Source of the DNA: Candidatus Bathyarchaeota archaeon
GTDB lineage: Archaea > Thermoproteota > Bathyarchaeia > Bathyarchaeales > DTEX01
Direction: 5' to 3'
DNA length: 6,064 nt
Assembly: GCA_021162225.1 (NCBI GenBank)
Contig: JAGGZB010000103.1
Location: 1-6,064, forward strand
Positions 1 to 5,548 of this stretch are shown here, in pieces. Below the pieces are notes generated by a model. It was not told the DNA's origin. It was given only the letters and a program-made list of their open reading frames with translations, and did no database searches. Made by a program: the position numbers and the translations under genes. Numbering within the stretch: the stretch's first letter is position 1; each line of letters opens with the position of its first letter.

Positions 1-1662
1 CCTAAAGACTTGATTGATAAGGTCGTGTATTTAACGCAAGGCAAGATATATCCGGACTTCATGGGAATAGAGATAGGAATGGCGGAGAAGCTAGTTATAA
101 GAGCGATCGCTAGGGCCGCTGGAAGAAGAATCAAGGAATTAGAGGAAGACTTCAGAAAGACTGGAGATCTAGGTGAAACCGCACAAAAATTTTTAGAAAA
201 GAAACTTCAGCTTACATTCGCTTATAAGCCCTTAACAGTTGAGAGAGTATATAAAGCACTTGATAAGATAGCTAGAGCTTCAGGCGCTGGATCTATAGAT
301 CAAAAGATAGCTCTTCTGGCGGGCATTTTATCAGATGCTGAGCCGAAAGAAGCCAAATACATCGTTAGAACCGTTACGGGCAAGCTCCGTCTAGGAATAG
401 CTGATATGACCGTTTTAGATGCGTTGGCTATAGCGTATGGAGGAGGAAAAGAGGCAAGACCACTTCTCGAAAGAGCCTACAACGTATCTTCAGATCTGGG
501 GCAGGTTGCAAAGACCGTTGCAGAAAGCGGACTGGAAGGTCTAAAAAACTTCAAAATCTCTGTTGGAAAGCCGATTAGACCCATGCTAGCTGAACGATTA
601 AGCTCTCCCGAAGAGATTATTGAGAAACTCGGTGGGAAATGCATAGCAGAGTATAAATATGATGGAGAACGCGTACAAGCTCATAAAAAGGGAGATGAAG
701 TCCTCCTCTTCTCTCGAAGACTTGAGAACATAACCAATCAGTTTCCAGACGCCGCTGAGCTTGTTAAAAATCATATCAAGCCTTTCTCCGCCATCATAGA
801 GGCTGAATGCGTCTCTGTGGATCCGGAGACTGGAGAGATGAGACCCTTCCAAGAGCTTATGCACAGAAGAAGAAAGCATGACATACGTAAGACTATAGAG
901 GAGTATCCAGTTTCCCTATTCGTTTTTGACGTTCTCTATGTGGACGGCAAAGACTTAACTCTTGAAGAATATCCAGTTCGTCACAAGATACTAGAAGAGA
1001 TAGTCGACGAGACCGATCGCGTGCAAATAGCTAAGTACTTAATAACTGATGATCCTAAGGAACTAGAGGTCTTCTTCGAAGAGGCAATCGAGAACGGATG
1101 TGAAGGATTAGTCTGCAAATCGCTAGGCAAAGGATCCATCTACCAAGCTGGGTCTAGAGGTTGGTTATGGATAAAGTACAAACGCGACTATAAAAGCGAA
1201 ATGACCGACGCCGTTGATTTAACCGTGGTCGGTGCTTTTCATGGAAGAGGAAAGAGAGCTGGAACATATGGTGCATTATTACTCGCAGCCTACAATCACG
1301 AAGAAGACGTCTTTGAAACCGTGTGTAAATGCGGATCCGGATTCACTGATAAAGACTTAGAAAAGATACCGGAGATGATGAAGCCTTACATAATTCCGCA
1401 TAAACATGCAAGAGTGAAGACAAAACTCGAAGCAGACGTATGGTTTGAGCCTAAAATAGTCTTAGAAGTCATAGGAGCTGAAATAACGCTTAGCCCCGTT
1501 CATACATGCGGCATGGGATCAATAAGGGAAGGAAGCGGATTAGCCATAAGATTTCCAAGATTCACGGGGAGATACCGATTAGATAAATCCGCAGAAGACT
1601 CAACTACGGTTAACGAGATAATAGAGATGTACAAAAGACAACTGAAGAGAATAGAAAGCTAG
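1..1662 (+). CDS. lig: ATP-dependent DNA ligase, 5' end outside the window
   Basis: Seals nicks in duplex DNA during replication and repair through a ligase-AMP intermediate. The frame is open from base 1 (Pro-Lys-Asp, then the TTG at 10), and archaeal ligases have a few dozen residues before this point, so the true start lies upstream and the TTG is not the start. About 553 codons are visible. The N-terminal DNA-binding domain includes TGKLRLGIADMTVLDALA. The nucleotidyltransferase domain has motif I KYDGER at 655-672 (AMP-accepting Lys at 655-657), motif III FVFDVLYVDG at 919-948, motif IV EGLVCK at 1102-1119 and motif V WLWIKYKRDY at 1162-1191. The C-terminal OB-fold region ends with FPRFTGRYR. 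All motifs look intact, in the archaeal/eukaryotic ATP-dependent type and not the NAD-dependent type. It stands alone on its strand and is followed by a 569-base gap. Confidence 0.97.
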   Translation, partial: PKDLIDKVVYLTQGKIYPDFMGIEIGMAEKLVIRAIARAAGRRIKELEEDFRKTGDLGETAQKFLEKKLQLTFAYKPLTVERVYKALDKIARASGAGSIDQKIALLAGILSDAEPKEAKYIVRTVTGKLRLGIADMTVLDALAIAYGGGKEARPLLERAYNVSSDLGQVAKTVAESGLEGLKNFKISVGKPIRPMLAERLSSPEEIIEKLGGKCIAEYKYDGERVQAHKKGDEVLLFSRRLENITNQFPDAAELVKNHIKPFSAIIEAECVSVDPETGEMRPFQELMHRRRKHDIRKTIEEYPVSLFVFDVLYVDGKDLTLEEYPVRHKILEEIVDETDRVQIAKYLITDDPKELEVFFEEAIENGCEGLVCKSLGKGSIYQAGSRGWLWIKYKRDYKSEMTDAVDLTVVGAFHGRGKRAGTYGALLLAAYNHEEDVFETVCKCGSGFTDKDLEKIPEMMKPYIIPHKHARVKTKLEADVWFEPKIVLEVIGAEITLSPVHTCGMGSIREGSGLAIRFPRFTGRYRLDKSAEDSTTVNEIIEMYKRQLKRIES

Positions 1663-1716
1663 AATCCCCACCGTTTCTTCCTGAAAATTTTATTCCAAGC
1701 CGGGTCTAAGCCTCTT

Positions 1717-1801
1717 AAGCGCGTACCAGCACGTTCAGACGCAACGCCATCTATACTACAGCTGGTTTCGTATAGACACGTGCGTCTGAACGCACGCGCT
1801 T
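1717..1801 (-). other. Arm B of the structured element: same plan, different stem sequences
   Basis: Basal stem 1717-1724/1794-1801 (8 bp), middle stem 1732-1743/1781-1792 (12 bp, perfect), and apical stem 1751-1756/1770-1775 (6 bp). The internal loop is 1744-1750 facing 1776-1780. The 13-nt apical loop 1757-1769 reads GAAACCAGCTGTA on the minus strand, identical to the arm A loop at 10 of 13 positions. Its ACCAGC pairs perfectly with GCTGGT in the bulge 1725-1731. Stem sequences are unrelated to those of arm A, so the loop, the bulge and the layout are what the two arms share. Confidence 0.7.
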
Positions 1802-1893
1802 ACACGCCACCAGCTCATTGAAGCAACGTCTTTATCGCACACCACCCTTCAGCTGGCCTCGGGTGATGTGCTCGTTGCTTCAATGAGGCGTGT
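1802..1893 (-). other. Arm A of the structured element: three stacked stems with loop-bulge pairing
   Basis: Basal stem 1802-1807/1888-1893 (6 bp), middle stem 1814-1828/1873-1887 (15 bp, perfect), and apical stem 1837-1847/1861-1871 (11 bp on the minus strand, counting one G-U at 1842/1866). Internal loops are 1829-1836 (8 nt) and 1872 (1 nt). The 13-nt apical loop 1848-1860 reads GAGGCCAGCTGAA on the minus strand. Its GCCAG can pair with CTGGT of the bulge at 1808-1813, including a G-U at 1857/1809; two more pairs form if the end of the middle stem opens. This would be a loop-bulge pseudoknot folding the arm back on itself. Confidence 0.7.
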
Positions 1894-1936
1894 GAGGCTT
1901 GCTTCCCGGCTTGGGGTATAATGTTTTGTATCGAGA

Positions 1937-1944
1937 ATTATATA
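1937..1944 (-). promoter_or_regulatory. TATA box for the candidate structured RNA
   Basis: The minus strand reads TATATAAT, preceded by an A-rich stretch that could serve as BRE. The box centre lies about 26 bases from position 1914, the usual archaeal distance from TATA to transcription start, so a transcript would begin at the first base of the closing stem. On the plus strand the nearest box (about 1686-1693) would start transcription inside the element and lose the closing stem's 5' half. Spacing is seen; promoter activity is inferred. Confidence 0.5.
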
Positions 1945-2025
1945 AGGATTTTGCACAGACAATTAAACTGTTTTATACTCTGAATTTTGGAGGAAACATA
2001 AATCAGGCGCATTTCATCTTTTATC

Positions 2026-2061
2026 TTTATAAAAGCCGTCTCTCAAGCAACCCGCTTTTAT
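2026..2061. promoter_or_regulatory. TTTATAAA box overlapping an 8-bp inverted repeat
   Basis: TTTATAAA at 2026-2033 is a close match to the archaeal TATA consensus and is palindromic, so direction cannot be read from it. ATAAAAGC (2029-2036) is inverted as GCTTTTAT (2054-2061) with a 17-nt spacer. On the plus strand initiation would fall near 2056-2060, upstream of the 2232 gene with a leader of roughly 170 nt. This could be a promoter, a regulator site, or chance in AT-rich DNA. Confidence 0.35.
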
Positions 2062-2188
2062 GTGGATGTCTTTAATAATTTTGGACTCTCTTTTTCCATT
2101 CAGTTTTACAGCGTGCACGCACCAGAAGGCTGGGATCTTTCTAAGTCTTCGTCACGTTAAAGAAATTAAGAGGAGAATTACACAAAAA

Positions 2189-2196
2189 TCTTAAAT
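2189..2196 (+). promoter_or_regulatory. Possible TATA-like box of the 231-aa nuclease-like gene
   Basis: TCTTAAAT, preceded by an A-run (2184-2188) that could act as BRE, lies about 27 bases before position 2219. This would give a very short leader of about 12 nt ahead of the ATG at 2232. A GAGG at 2225-2228 is only 3 nt from the ATG, too close for a normal Shine-Dalgarno site, so near-leaderless translation is more likely. Confidence 0.35.
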
Positions 2197-2231
2197 CTAA
2201 TTATCTAATATTCTGTATAGATGCGAGGATA

Positions 2232-2927
2232 ATGGCTTCACAGGACTTTGAAAGAGACATTAATCGCATAGTAGACAAGCTCTGCGAGGGCGAGGAGATC
2301 TACGTCTCCAAGGAGATTAAGAGACTTGGAGAGTCTTTGATCTCATTACATAAAAGGAACCTTGTAAAGATAAATCACTCAGTTATGGAGCTTGTCTGTG
2401 CTAAACATTTGATCTTAGATGGCTATTATGTTGAAGTGGAGAAGATTCTTAACAAACTATCTTGTGACATATATGCCCGAAAAGGATTAGGAGCTCTAAT
2501 AGTAGAGGTTGAAACGGGATATATCCCTCCCGAGCATGCTCTTCGTCCATTAACTTACTTAAGAGCGAGAATTGCAAGCAAGATTACACGTTATAGCGGA
2601 TATGCCGAGAAGTTTGGGTTAGCCGTTCCACCGCATTATGCAATGATCATTCCTCCAGCATTTCTTAAACCTCCAAGAGACAGAATGAAAGAGGAAATCG
2701 CAGACATCAAAGCTCTATGTGATCTTTATTACAGTAATCCTCCAGTAAGCTTCGAAGAGATAAGAAACGCGCGGATTCACACAGTTTACATTCTGGATGT
2801 TGAGGGCGGCGCTGTAAAAGAGACTGAGCCGTCAACCTACATGGAAATGGTTAGTCATATGTTTTACGAAATTAAAGACCTAAAAACTCTTGCCTTCCCA
2901 AAATCATTAAGAACTTCTAGAGGATAA
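2232..2927 (+). CDS. Uncharacterised archaeal protein with a PD-(D/E)XK nuclease-like pattern
   Basis: I do not recognise a named family. The 231-aa product starts with a charged helical region (1-45). It then shows an order typical of the PD-(D/E)XK fold: a helix with Glu53 (MELVCAKHLILDGY), a strand VEVEKIL, Asp79 in CDIYA, and a hydrophobic strand LIVEVETG with Glu92-x-Glu94. Canonical enzymes such as archaeal Hjc have E-x-K at this last site, so Glu94 replaces the lysine. The second half is basic and aromatic (YLRARIASKITRYSGYAEKF), followed by proline-rich segments and a C-terminal strand HTVYILDVEGG. No signal peptide or membrane segment is visible. ATG 2232 is the only plausible start: the frame upstream is open to 2145 but offers no other start codon. 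The gene is monocistronic. DNA-end or junction cleavage is a guess from fold-like spacing only. Confidence 0.85.
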   Translation: MASQDFERDINRIVDKLCEGEEIYVSKEIKRLGESLISLHKRNLVKINHSVMELVCAKHLILDGYYVEVEKILNKLSCDIYARKGLGALIVEVETGYIPPEHALRPLTYLRARIASKITRYSGYAEKFGLAVPPHYAMIIPPAFLKPPRDRMKEEIADIKALCDLYYSNPPVSFEEIRNARIHTVYILDVEGGAVKETEPSTYMEMVSHMFYEIKDLKTLAFPKSLRTSRG

Positions 2928-2972
2928 AAAGATCTTAATAACTAAGAAAAGACGATTAAAGAAGAAAAAAGA

Positions 2973-3359
2973 GTTAAGGATATATTCAGCGTCTTTGGGA
3001 TAAGCCTCGGACATGCGAGATGCTGCATACCGGCAGCTAGAGAGCTTGAAAAGGGAGAAGCAGAAATGATTGTTCTCTACTTATAGAGACGTAGAAAAAA
3101 TAAAATATATCGAACAAGCAGATTTTCCACCTGTCAAAGCGTCACCAAAGGGTTTGTTGTTAAGCCTGATGAAGCAGCAGATTTCAGATGGACATAGCTA
3201 ATCTAGGCTCGATCCTCGCATCCTTCACATTAACAAAGCAGGAAAGGGTTCGAAATCAAAATATTATAAGAGCGTTTAATCCGATGTGGTCGTCTCAGAC
3301 CCGCGGCATCCCCCACAACTAGCGGCAAAGATGCTGAATGCCTGAGAATAACACTCCTT
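2973..3359 (+). pseudogene. Decayed N-terminal part of a GT-B glycosyltransferase (MurG/UGT-like)
   Basis: Pieces of one protein can be read in order across changing frames. At 2973-3074: VFGISLGHARCCIPAAREL and then AEMIV. At 3073-3150: FSTYRDVEKIKYIEQADFPP. At 3150-3194: GFVVKPDEAADFRWT. At 3182-3282: MDIANLGSILASF and then NIIRAFNP. At 3283-3342: DVVVSDPRHPPQLAAKML. At 3348-3359: ITLL. The GxGLGHATR-like motif, the FSTYGD-like strand and PDVVVSD are hallmarks of the N-terminal domain of archaeal COG1819-type glycosyltransferases. At least four frame changes occur in under 400 bases, no start codon is left, and the whole nucleotide-sugar-binding C-terminal domain is missing. The remnant stops where the convergent rlmE gene ends. 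Intact neighbours make general sequencing error unlikely. It cannot encode a working enzyme. Confidence 0.8.
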
Positions 3360-3361
3360 CC

Positions 3362-3973
3362 TCATGTTTTCTTGCACTTCATGCCTAAAATGTATATCTC
3401 AGCGCTCTCCTTCCTGCTAGCCTTAGGCTTAACCGCCTTAACCTTATAAAACCATCTTCTGACCAGTTTTAGGAATTCTTCATGAAGATATCCCTGAAAT
3501 ACCTTAACTAGAAAGTTTCCTTCACGCCTTAAAATCTCAAGGGCTATTTCAAGTGATCTCTCCGCAAGTCCTATTTGACGAGCATGATCAACCTCCCACA
3601 CTCCGGAGACTCTTGGAGAAACATCCGAAAGAACAACATCGGCGGGCCGAGGTAGAATAGCCTTTATTCTTCCTATAATTTCAGGGTCTCTAATATCTCC
3701 GACTATAGTGAAGACATTATTGAAGCCTAAAGGCCTAATCCTCCTAACATCAACCCCAAGTACAAATCCTGACTCACCGACAATCTTTCTTGATACTTGA
3801 AGCCACCCTCCCGGAGCGGCTCCCAAATCCACTACAACATCTCCAGCATTAATAAAGCCATATTTTTTAACGATCTCCAGCAGCTTAAAAGATGCTCGGG
3901 AACGCAGATCTTCTTTCTTAGCTCTTCTATAGTAATAATCCCGCTTACGTCTCCTAACCCAATCTTTAGACAA
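3362..3973 (-). CDS. rlmE: FtsJ/RlmE-family 2'-O-ribose methyltransferase
   Basis: An SAM-dependent methyltransferase of the RrmJ fold, expected to methylate a ribose 2'-OH in 23S rRNA (the bacterial homologue acts in the A loop); the archaeal target is inferred. The 203-aa length fits the family. The K-D-K-E catalytic tetrad is visible as Lys30 (RASFKLLE), Asp117 (LSDVSP), Lys157 (FLVKVFQG) and Glu192 (SAEIYI). The SAM-binding loop is VDLGAAPGGW (48-57), with Asp75 and Asp93 at the usual cofactor positions. A basic N-terminus (WVRRRKRDYYYRRAKK) suits RNA contact. The start is TTG at 3973, directly after the TGA of the upstream gene; GGTGG about 7 nt before it is a plausible ribosome binding site, and no in-frame ATG fits. 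Translation is probably coupled to the upstream TFE-beta gene. Confidence 0.95.
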   Translation of the reverse strand: MSKDWVRRRKRDYYYRRAKKEDLRSRASFKLLEIVKKYGFINAGDVVVDLGAAPGGWLQVSRKIVGESGFVLGVDVRRIRPLGFNNVFTIVGDIRDPEIIGRIKAILPRPADVVLSDVSPRVSGVWEVDHARQIGLAERSLEIALEILRREGNFLVKVFQGYLHEEFLKLVRRWFYKVKAVKPKASRKESAEIYILGMKCKKT

Positions 3974-4348
3974 TCATTCGCCACCAGGCGGGTCATCTTT
4001 AGCAACTGACTCAAGTATCCATCGGGTTAAACGCTCGCATTCATTTGGGTTTATTTTTCCACCTGGACCACAGCGATCGCTGTCTTCACATGTGAGACAC
4101 GGACATGTAATGATAGAGTCTATTGAGACTGGTTGCTTCTTAGAATAAAGCCTATAGGTCCATCTGCCATTGTATAATTCACGCTCTCGACGGATGAGCC
4201 CCCTTTTCTCTAGATTGATTGAAATTCGTGAACCCTCCCGACTCGTAGCGTTCATTCTGCGCCATAACTCTGACTGAAGAATCCCTTTTTCTCCCTCATT
4301 CATTATTATGCGTAGCGCTTTCTGTTCCATACTGTTTTGTTTGCGCAT
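3974..4348 (-). CDS. TFE-beta / RPC39-like basal transcription factor subunit with Fe-S motif
   Basis: Archaeal TFE-beta partners TFE-alpha at the RNA polymerase clamp during initiation and is related to the RNA polymerase III subunit hRPC39/Rpc34. This 124-aa protein has one winged-helix domain (about 8-68: GILQSELWRRM, then ISINLEKRGLIRRER as recognition helix and wing, then a TYRLYSKK strand). Its C-terminal motif is Cys84-x2-Cys87-x5-Cys93-x10-Cys104, with GPGGKINPNEC and a following Trp110. That spacing and the GG-x-I-x-P element match the 4Fe-4S site of RPC39 homologues; Cys82 is an extra cysteine. Met1 is preferred because GAGG lies 8 nt upstream; Met7 is an alternative. It is first in a two-gene operon with rlmE. 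A generic winged-helix regulator is less likely, given the cysteine spacing. Confidence 0.85.
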   Translation of the reverse strand: MRKQNSMEQKALRIIMNEGEKGILQSELWRRMNATSREGSRISINLEKRGLIRRERELYNGRWTYRLYSKKQPVSIDSIITCPCLTCEDSDRCGPGGKINPNECERLTRWILESVAKDDPPGGE

Positions 4349-4522
4349 CAGACTTTCCTCGGATGATCAATAAATTATATACTCAAAACTAAATAAAAAA
4401 GTATAGTAACTTAAGGAGATCAATCCTCCCGGCTTGAAATTTTTATTAACTAAATTCTTTTTCTGAGATAAAAATCAATTTAACTTAACTATATTAACCA
4501 TCTATTAGAGGACAGAAGCATC
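4349..4522. promoter_or_regulatory. Divergent promoter region between the TFE-beta/rlmE and kae1/bud32 operons
   Basis: This very AT-rich 174-base spacer must hold both promoters. Toward TFE-beta (minus strand), TATATAAT at 4374-4381 would give a start near 4352 and an almost leaderless mRNA, while TTTTTTATTT at 4391-4400 would give a leader of about 20 nt including GAGG at 4357-4360. Toward kae1 (plus strand), candidate boxes lie at about 4440-4448, 4466-4474 and 4487-4496; GAGG at 4508-4511, 11 nt before the ATG, favours one of the first two. No clear operator repeat is seen. Confidence 0.55.
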
Positions 4523-5548
4523 ATGAGGAAGCAAGAAGGATATTGTCTTGGAATAGAGAGTACCGCCGATGATTTCGGCGTCGGAATAGTCTCATTTGAG
4601 GGGGAAATCTTAGCTAACGTTAACGATGCATATAGATCGGATAAAGGAGGCATACATCCTAGAGAGGCAGCTAGACATCATGCAAGAGTAGCTGAAAGGG
4701 TTATTATGGAGGCTCTATGTAGATCCGGATTAAAGCCCGAAGAATTAAGCGTAATTGCCTTTTCTCAAGGACCCGGATTGGGCCCCTGCTTAAGAACAGG
4801 CGCAACAGCAGCCCGTGCCTTAGCGTCATACCTAGGCATCCCTCTGATAGGAGTTAATCACTGCGTAGCACATATCGAGATCGGAAAACTCATCAGTGGA
4901 GCTAGAGACCCCGTTACCTTATATGTTTCCGGCGGCAACACCATAGTCGCTGCTTTCGAGGCAGGAAGATATCGCATCTTCGGCGAAACACTTGATATTG
5001 CCGTTGGAAACTGCATAGATGTATTCGCCAGAGAAGCCGGTCTTGGATTAGGAGAGAAGCAACCACTTGGCAGAGTAGTTGAAGAGAAAGCTGCAAAAGG
5101 CGAGAAATTCATCCCATTGCCATACACCGTTAAAGGGATGGATCTCTCATTCAGTGGGATACTTACAGCCACGGTCTCTCTCCTTAAAAGCGGAAAGTAC
5201 CAAATTGAGGATATATGTTTCAGTTTTCAGGAGACAATATTCTCCATGCTAACTGAAGTTACTGAGAGAGCCTTAGCTCATACCGAAAAGAAAGAGGTTC
5301 TCCTAACAGGTGGAGTAGGCTCGAATAACAGGCTTAAGGAGATGCTCAAGGTTATGGCTGAAGAACACGATGCGACATTCTACAGCGTGCCTAAAGAGTA
5401 TGCTCTGGATAATGGCGCGATGATTGCATGGGTTGGAGTTTTAAGTTATAAATATGGTCTAACGATCCCCATCAATAAGAGCTTCGTAAAGTTGAAGTGG
5501 CGTCTCGATGAAGTAGAAATTCCATGGGTTGAGAACCATGCTGATTAG
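4523..5548 (+). CDS. kae1: Kae1, catalytic subunit of KEOPS (tRNA t6A37 threonylcarbamoyltransferase)
   Basis: Transfers the threonylcarbamoyl group from TC-AMP to A37 of ANN-decoding tRNAs, working in the KEOPS complex with Bud32, Cgi121 and Pcc1. The 341-aa length is normal for archaeal Kae1. Seen in order: the ASKHA phosphate motif GIESTADDFGVGI (10-22), GGIHPREAARHHA (42-54), SQGPGLGPCLRTG (81-93), metal ligands His113 and His117 in NHCVAHIEIG, YVSGGNT with Tyr134, KGMDLSFSG, the second phosphate motif TGGVGSNNRL, and Asp296 in YALDNGAMIAW. All metal-binding positions look intact. The ATG at 4523 follows GAGG by 11 nt and begins just before the conserved first strand. The archaeal form (not bacterial TsaD) is indicated by the HPREAARHH segment and by the neighbouring Bud32. 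It overlaps bud32 by 11 nt. Confidence 0.98.
   Translation: MRKQEGYCLGIESTADDFGVGIVSFEGEILANVNDAYRSDKGGIHPREAARHHARVAERVIMEALCRSGLKPEELSVIAFSQGPGLGPCLRTGATAARALASYLGIPLIGVNHCVAHIEIGKLISGARDPVTLYVSGGNTIVAAFEAGRYRIFGETLDIAVGNCIDVFAREAGLGLGEKQPLGRVVEEKAAKGEKFIPLPYTVKGMDLSFSGILTATVSLLKSGKYQIEDICFSFQETIFSMLTEVTERALAHTEKKEVLLTGGVGSNNRLKEMLKVMAEEHDATFYSVPKEYALDNGAMIAWVGVLSYKYGLTIPINKSFVKLKWRLDEVEIPWVENHAD

Larger units (their letters stand above)
1695..1914 (-). ncRNA. Candidate structured RNA: three-way junction with two pseudoknotted arms
   Basis: Base pairing is seen directly. A closing stem pairs 1695-1704 with 1905-1914 (10 bp) and, after a small internal loop, 1708-1714 with 1894-1900 (7 bp). 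It encloses arm B (1717-1801) and arm A (1802-1893), which abut each other; only 1715-1716 are unpaired at the junction. GC is 124 of 220 by hand count, in AT-rich surroundings. The minus strand is preferred because a TATA box at 1937-1944 would start transcription at about 1914, exactly the stem's edge, and because pairs 1842/1866 and 1809/1857 are G-U on the minus strand but C-A mismatches on the plus strand. I see no match to RNase P RNA, SRP RNA, tRNA, box C/D or H/ACA RNA. A cruciform-forming DNA site remains possible. The structure is well supported; strand, transcription and function are inferred. Confidence 0.7.
1915..2231. other. Gene-free AT-rich spacer upstream of the nuclease-like gene
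   Basis: I see no convincing gene here. The stretch holds the minus-strand TATA box at 1937-1944, a TTTATAAA box at 2026-2033 that works in either direction, an 8-bp inverted repeat (2029-2036 with 2054-2061), and a weak TATA-like TCTTAAAT at 2189-2196 that may serve the gene starting at 2232. GGAGG at 1988-1992 is not followed by a usable start codon. Two short open frames here are too weak to call. Confidence 0.4.

Noticed and set aside
598..879. 93-codon open frame on the minus strand inside the ligase gene
   Set aside because: Lies antisense to the conserved nucleotidyltransferase core including motif I; a coding shadow.
1717..1801. Arm B as an H/ACA guide RNA hairpin
   Set aside because: The 12-bp stem below the internal loop, the missing kink-turn and the lack of an ACA box at the proper distance do not fit the H/ACA rules.
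1695..1914. The inverted repeats as transposon ends, an integron attC site or a replication origin
   Set aside because: No transposase or integrase, no target duplication, no attC core sites, and no Orc1/Cdc6 gene or origin boxes seen; the nested two-arm fold fits a structured RNA better.
1899..2075. 58-codon open frame (TTG start) running out of the structured element
   Set aside because: Starts inside the GC-rich stems, has no ATG, and the product is unlike any family I know; plausible by chance.
2060..2194. 44-codon open frame starting ATG at the expected start point of the TTTATAAA box
   Set aside because: No recognisable motif, composition like random AT-rich DNA, and no ribosome binding site; only the promoter position favours it.
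3246..3258. T-loop-like GGGTTCGAAATC suggesting a tRNA
   Set aside because: No matching T-stem, anticodon or acceptor arm nearby; the bases fall within the readable glycosyltransferase relic (ERVRNQN).
4428..4436. CCCGGCTTG shared with the closing stem of the structured element (1905-1913)
   Set aside because: Only 9 bases, with no partner strand or arms nearby; most likely coincidence.
4858..5172. 104-codon open frame on the minus strand inside kae1
   Set aside because: Antisense to conserved Kae1 motifs (metal-binding histidines, YVSGGNT); a coding shadow.
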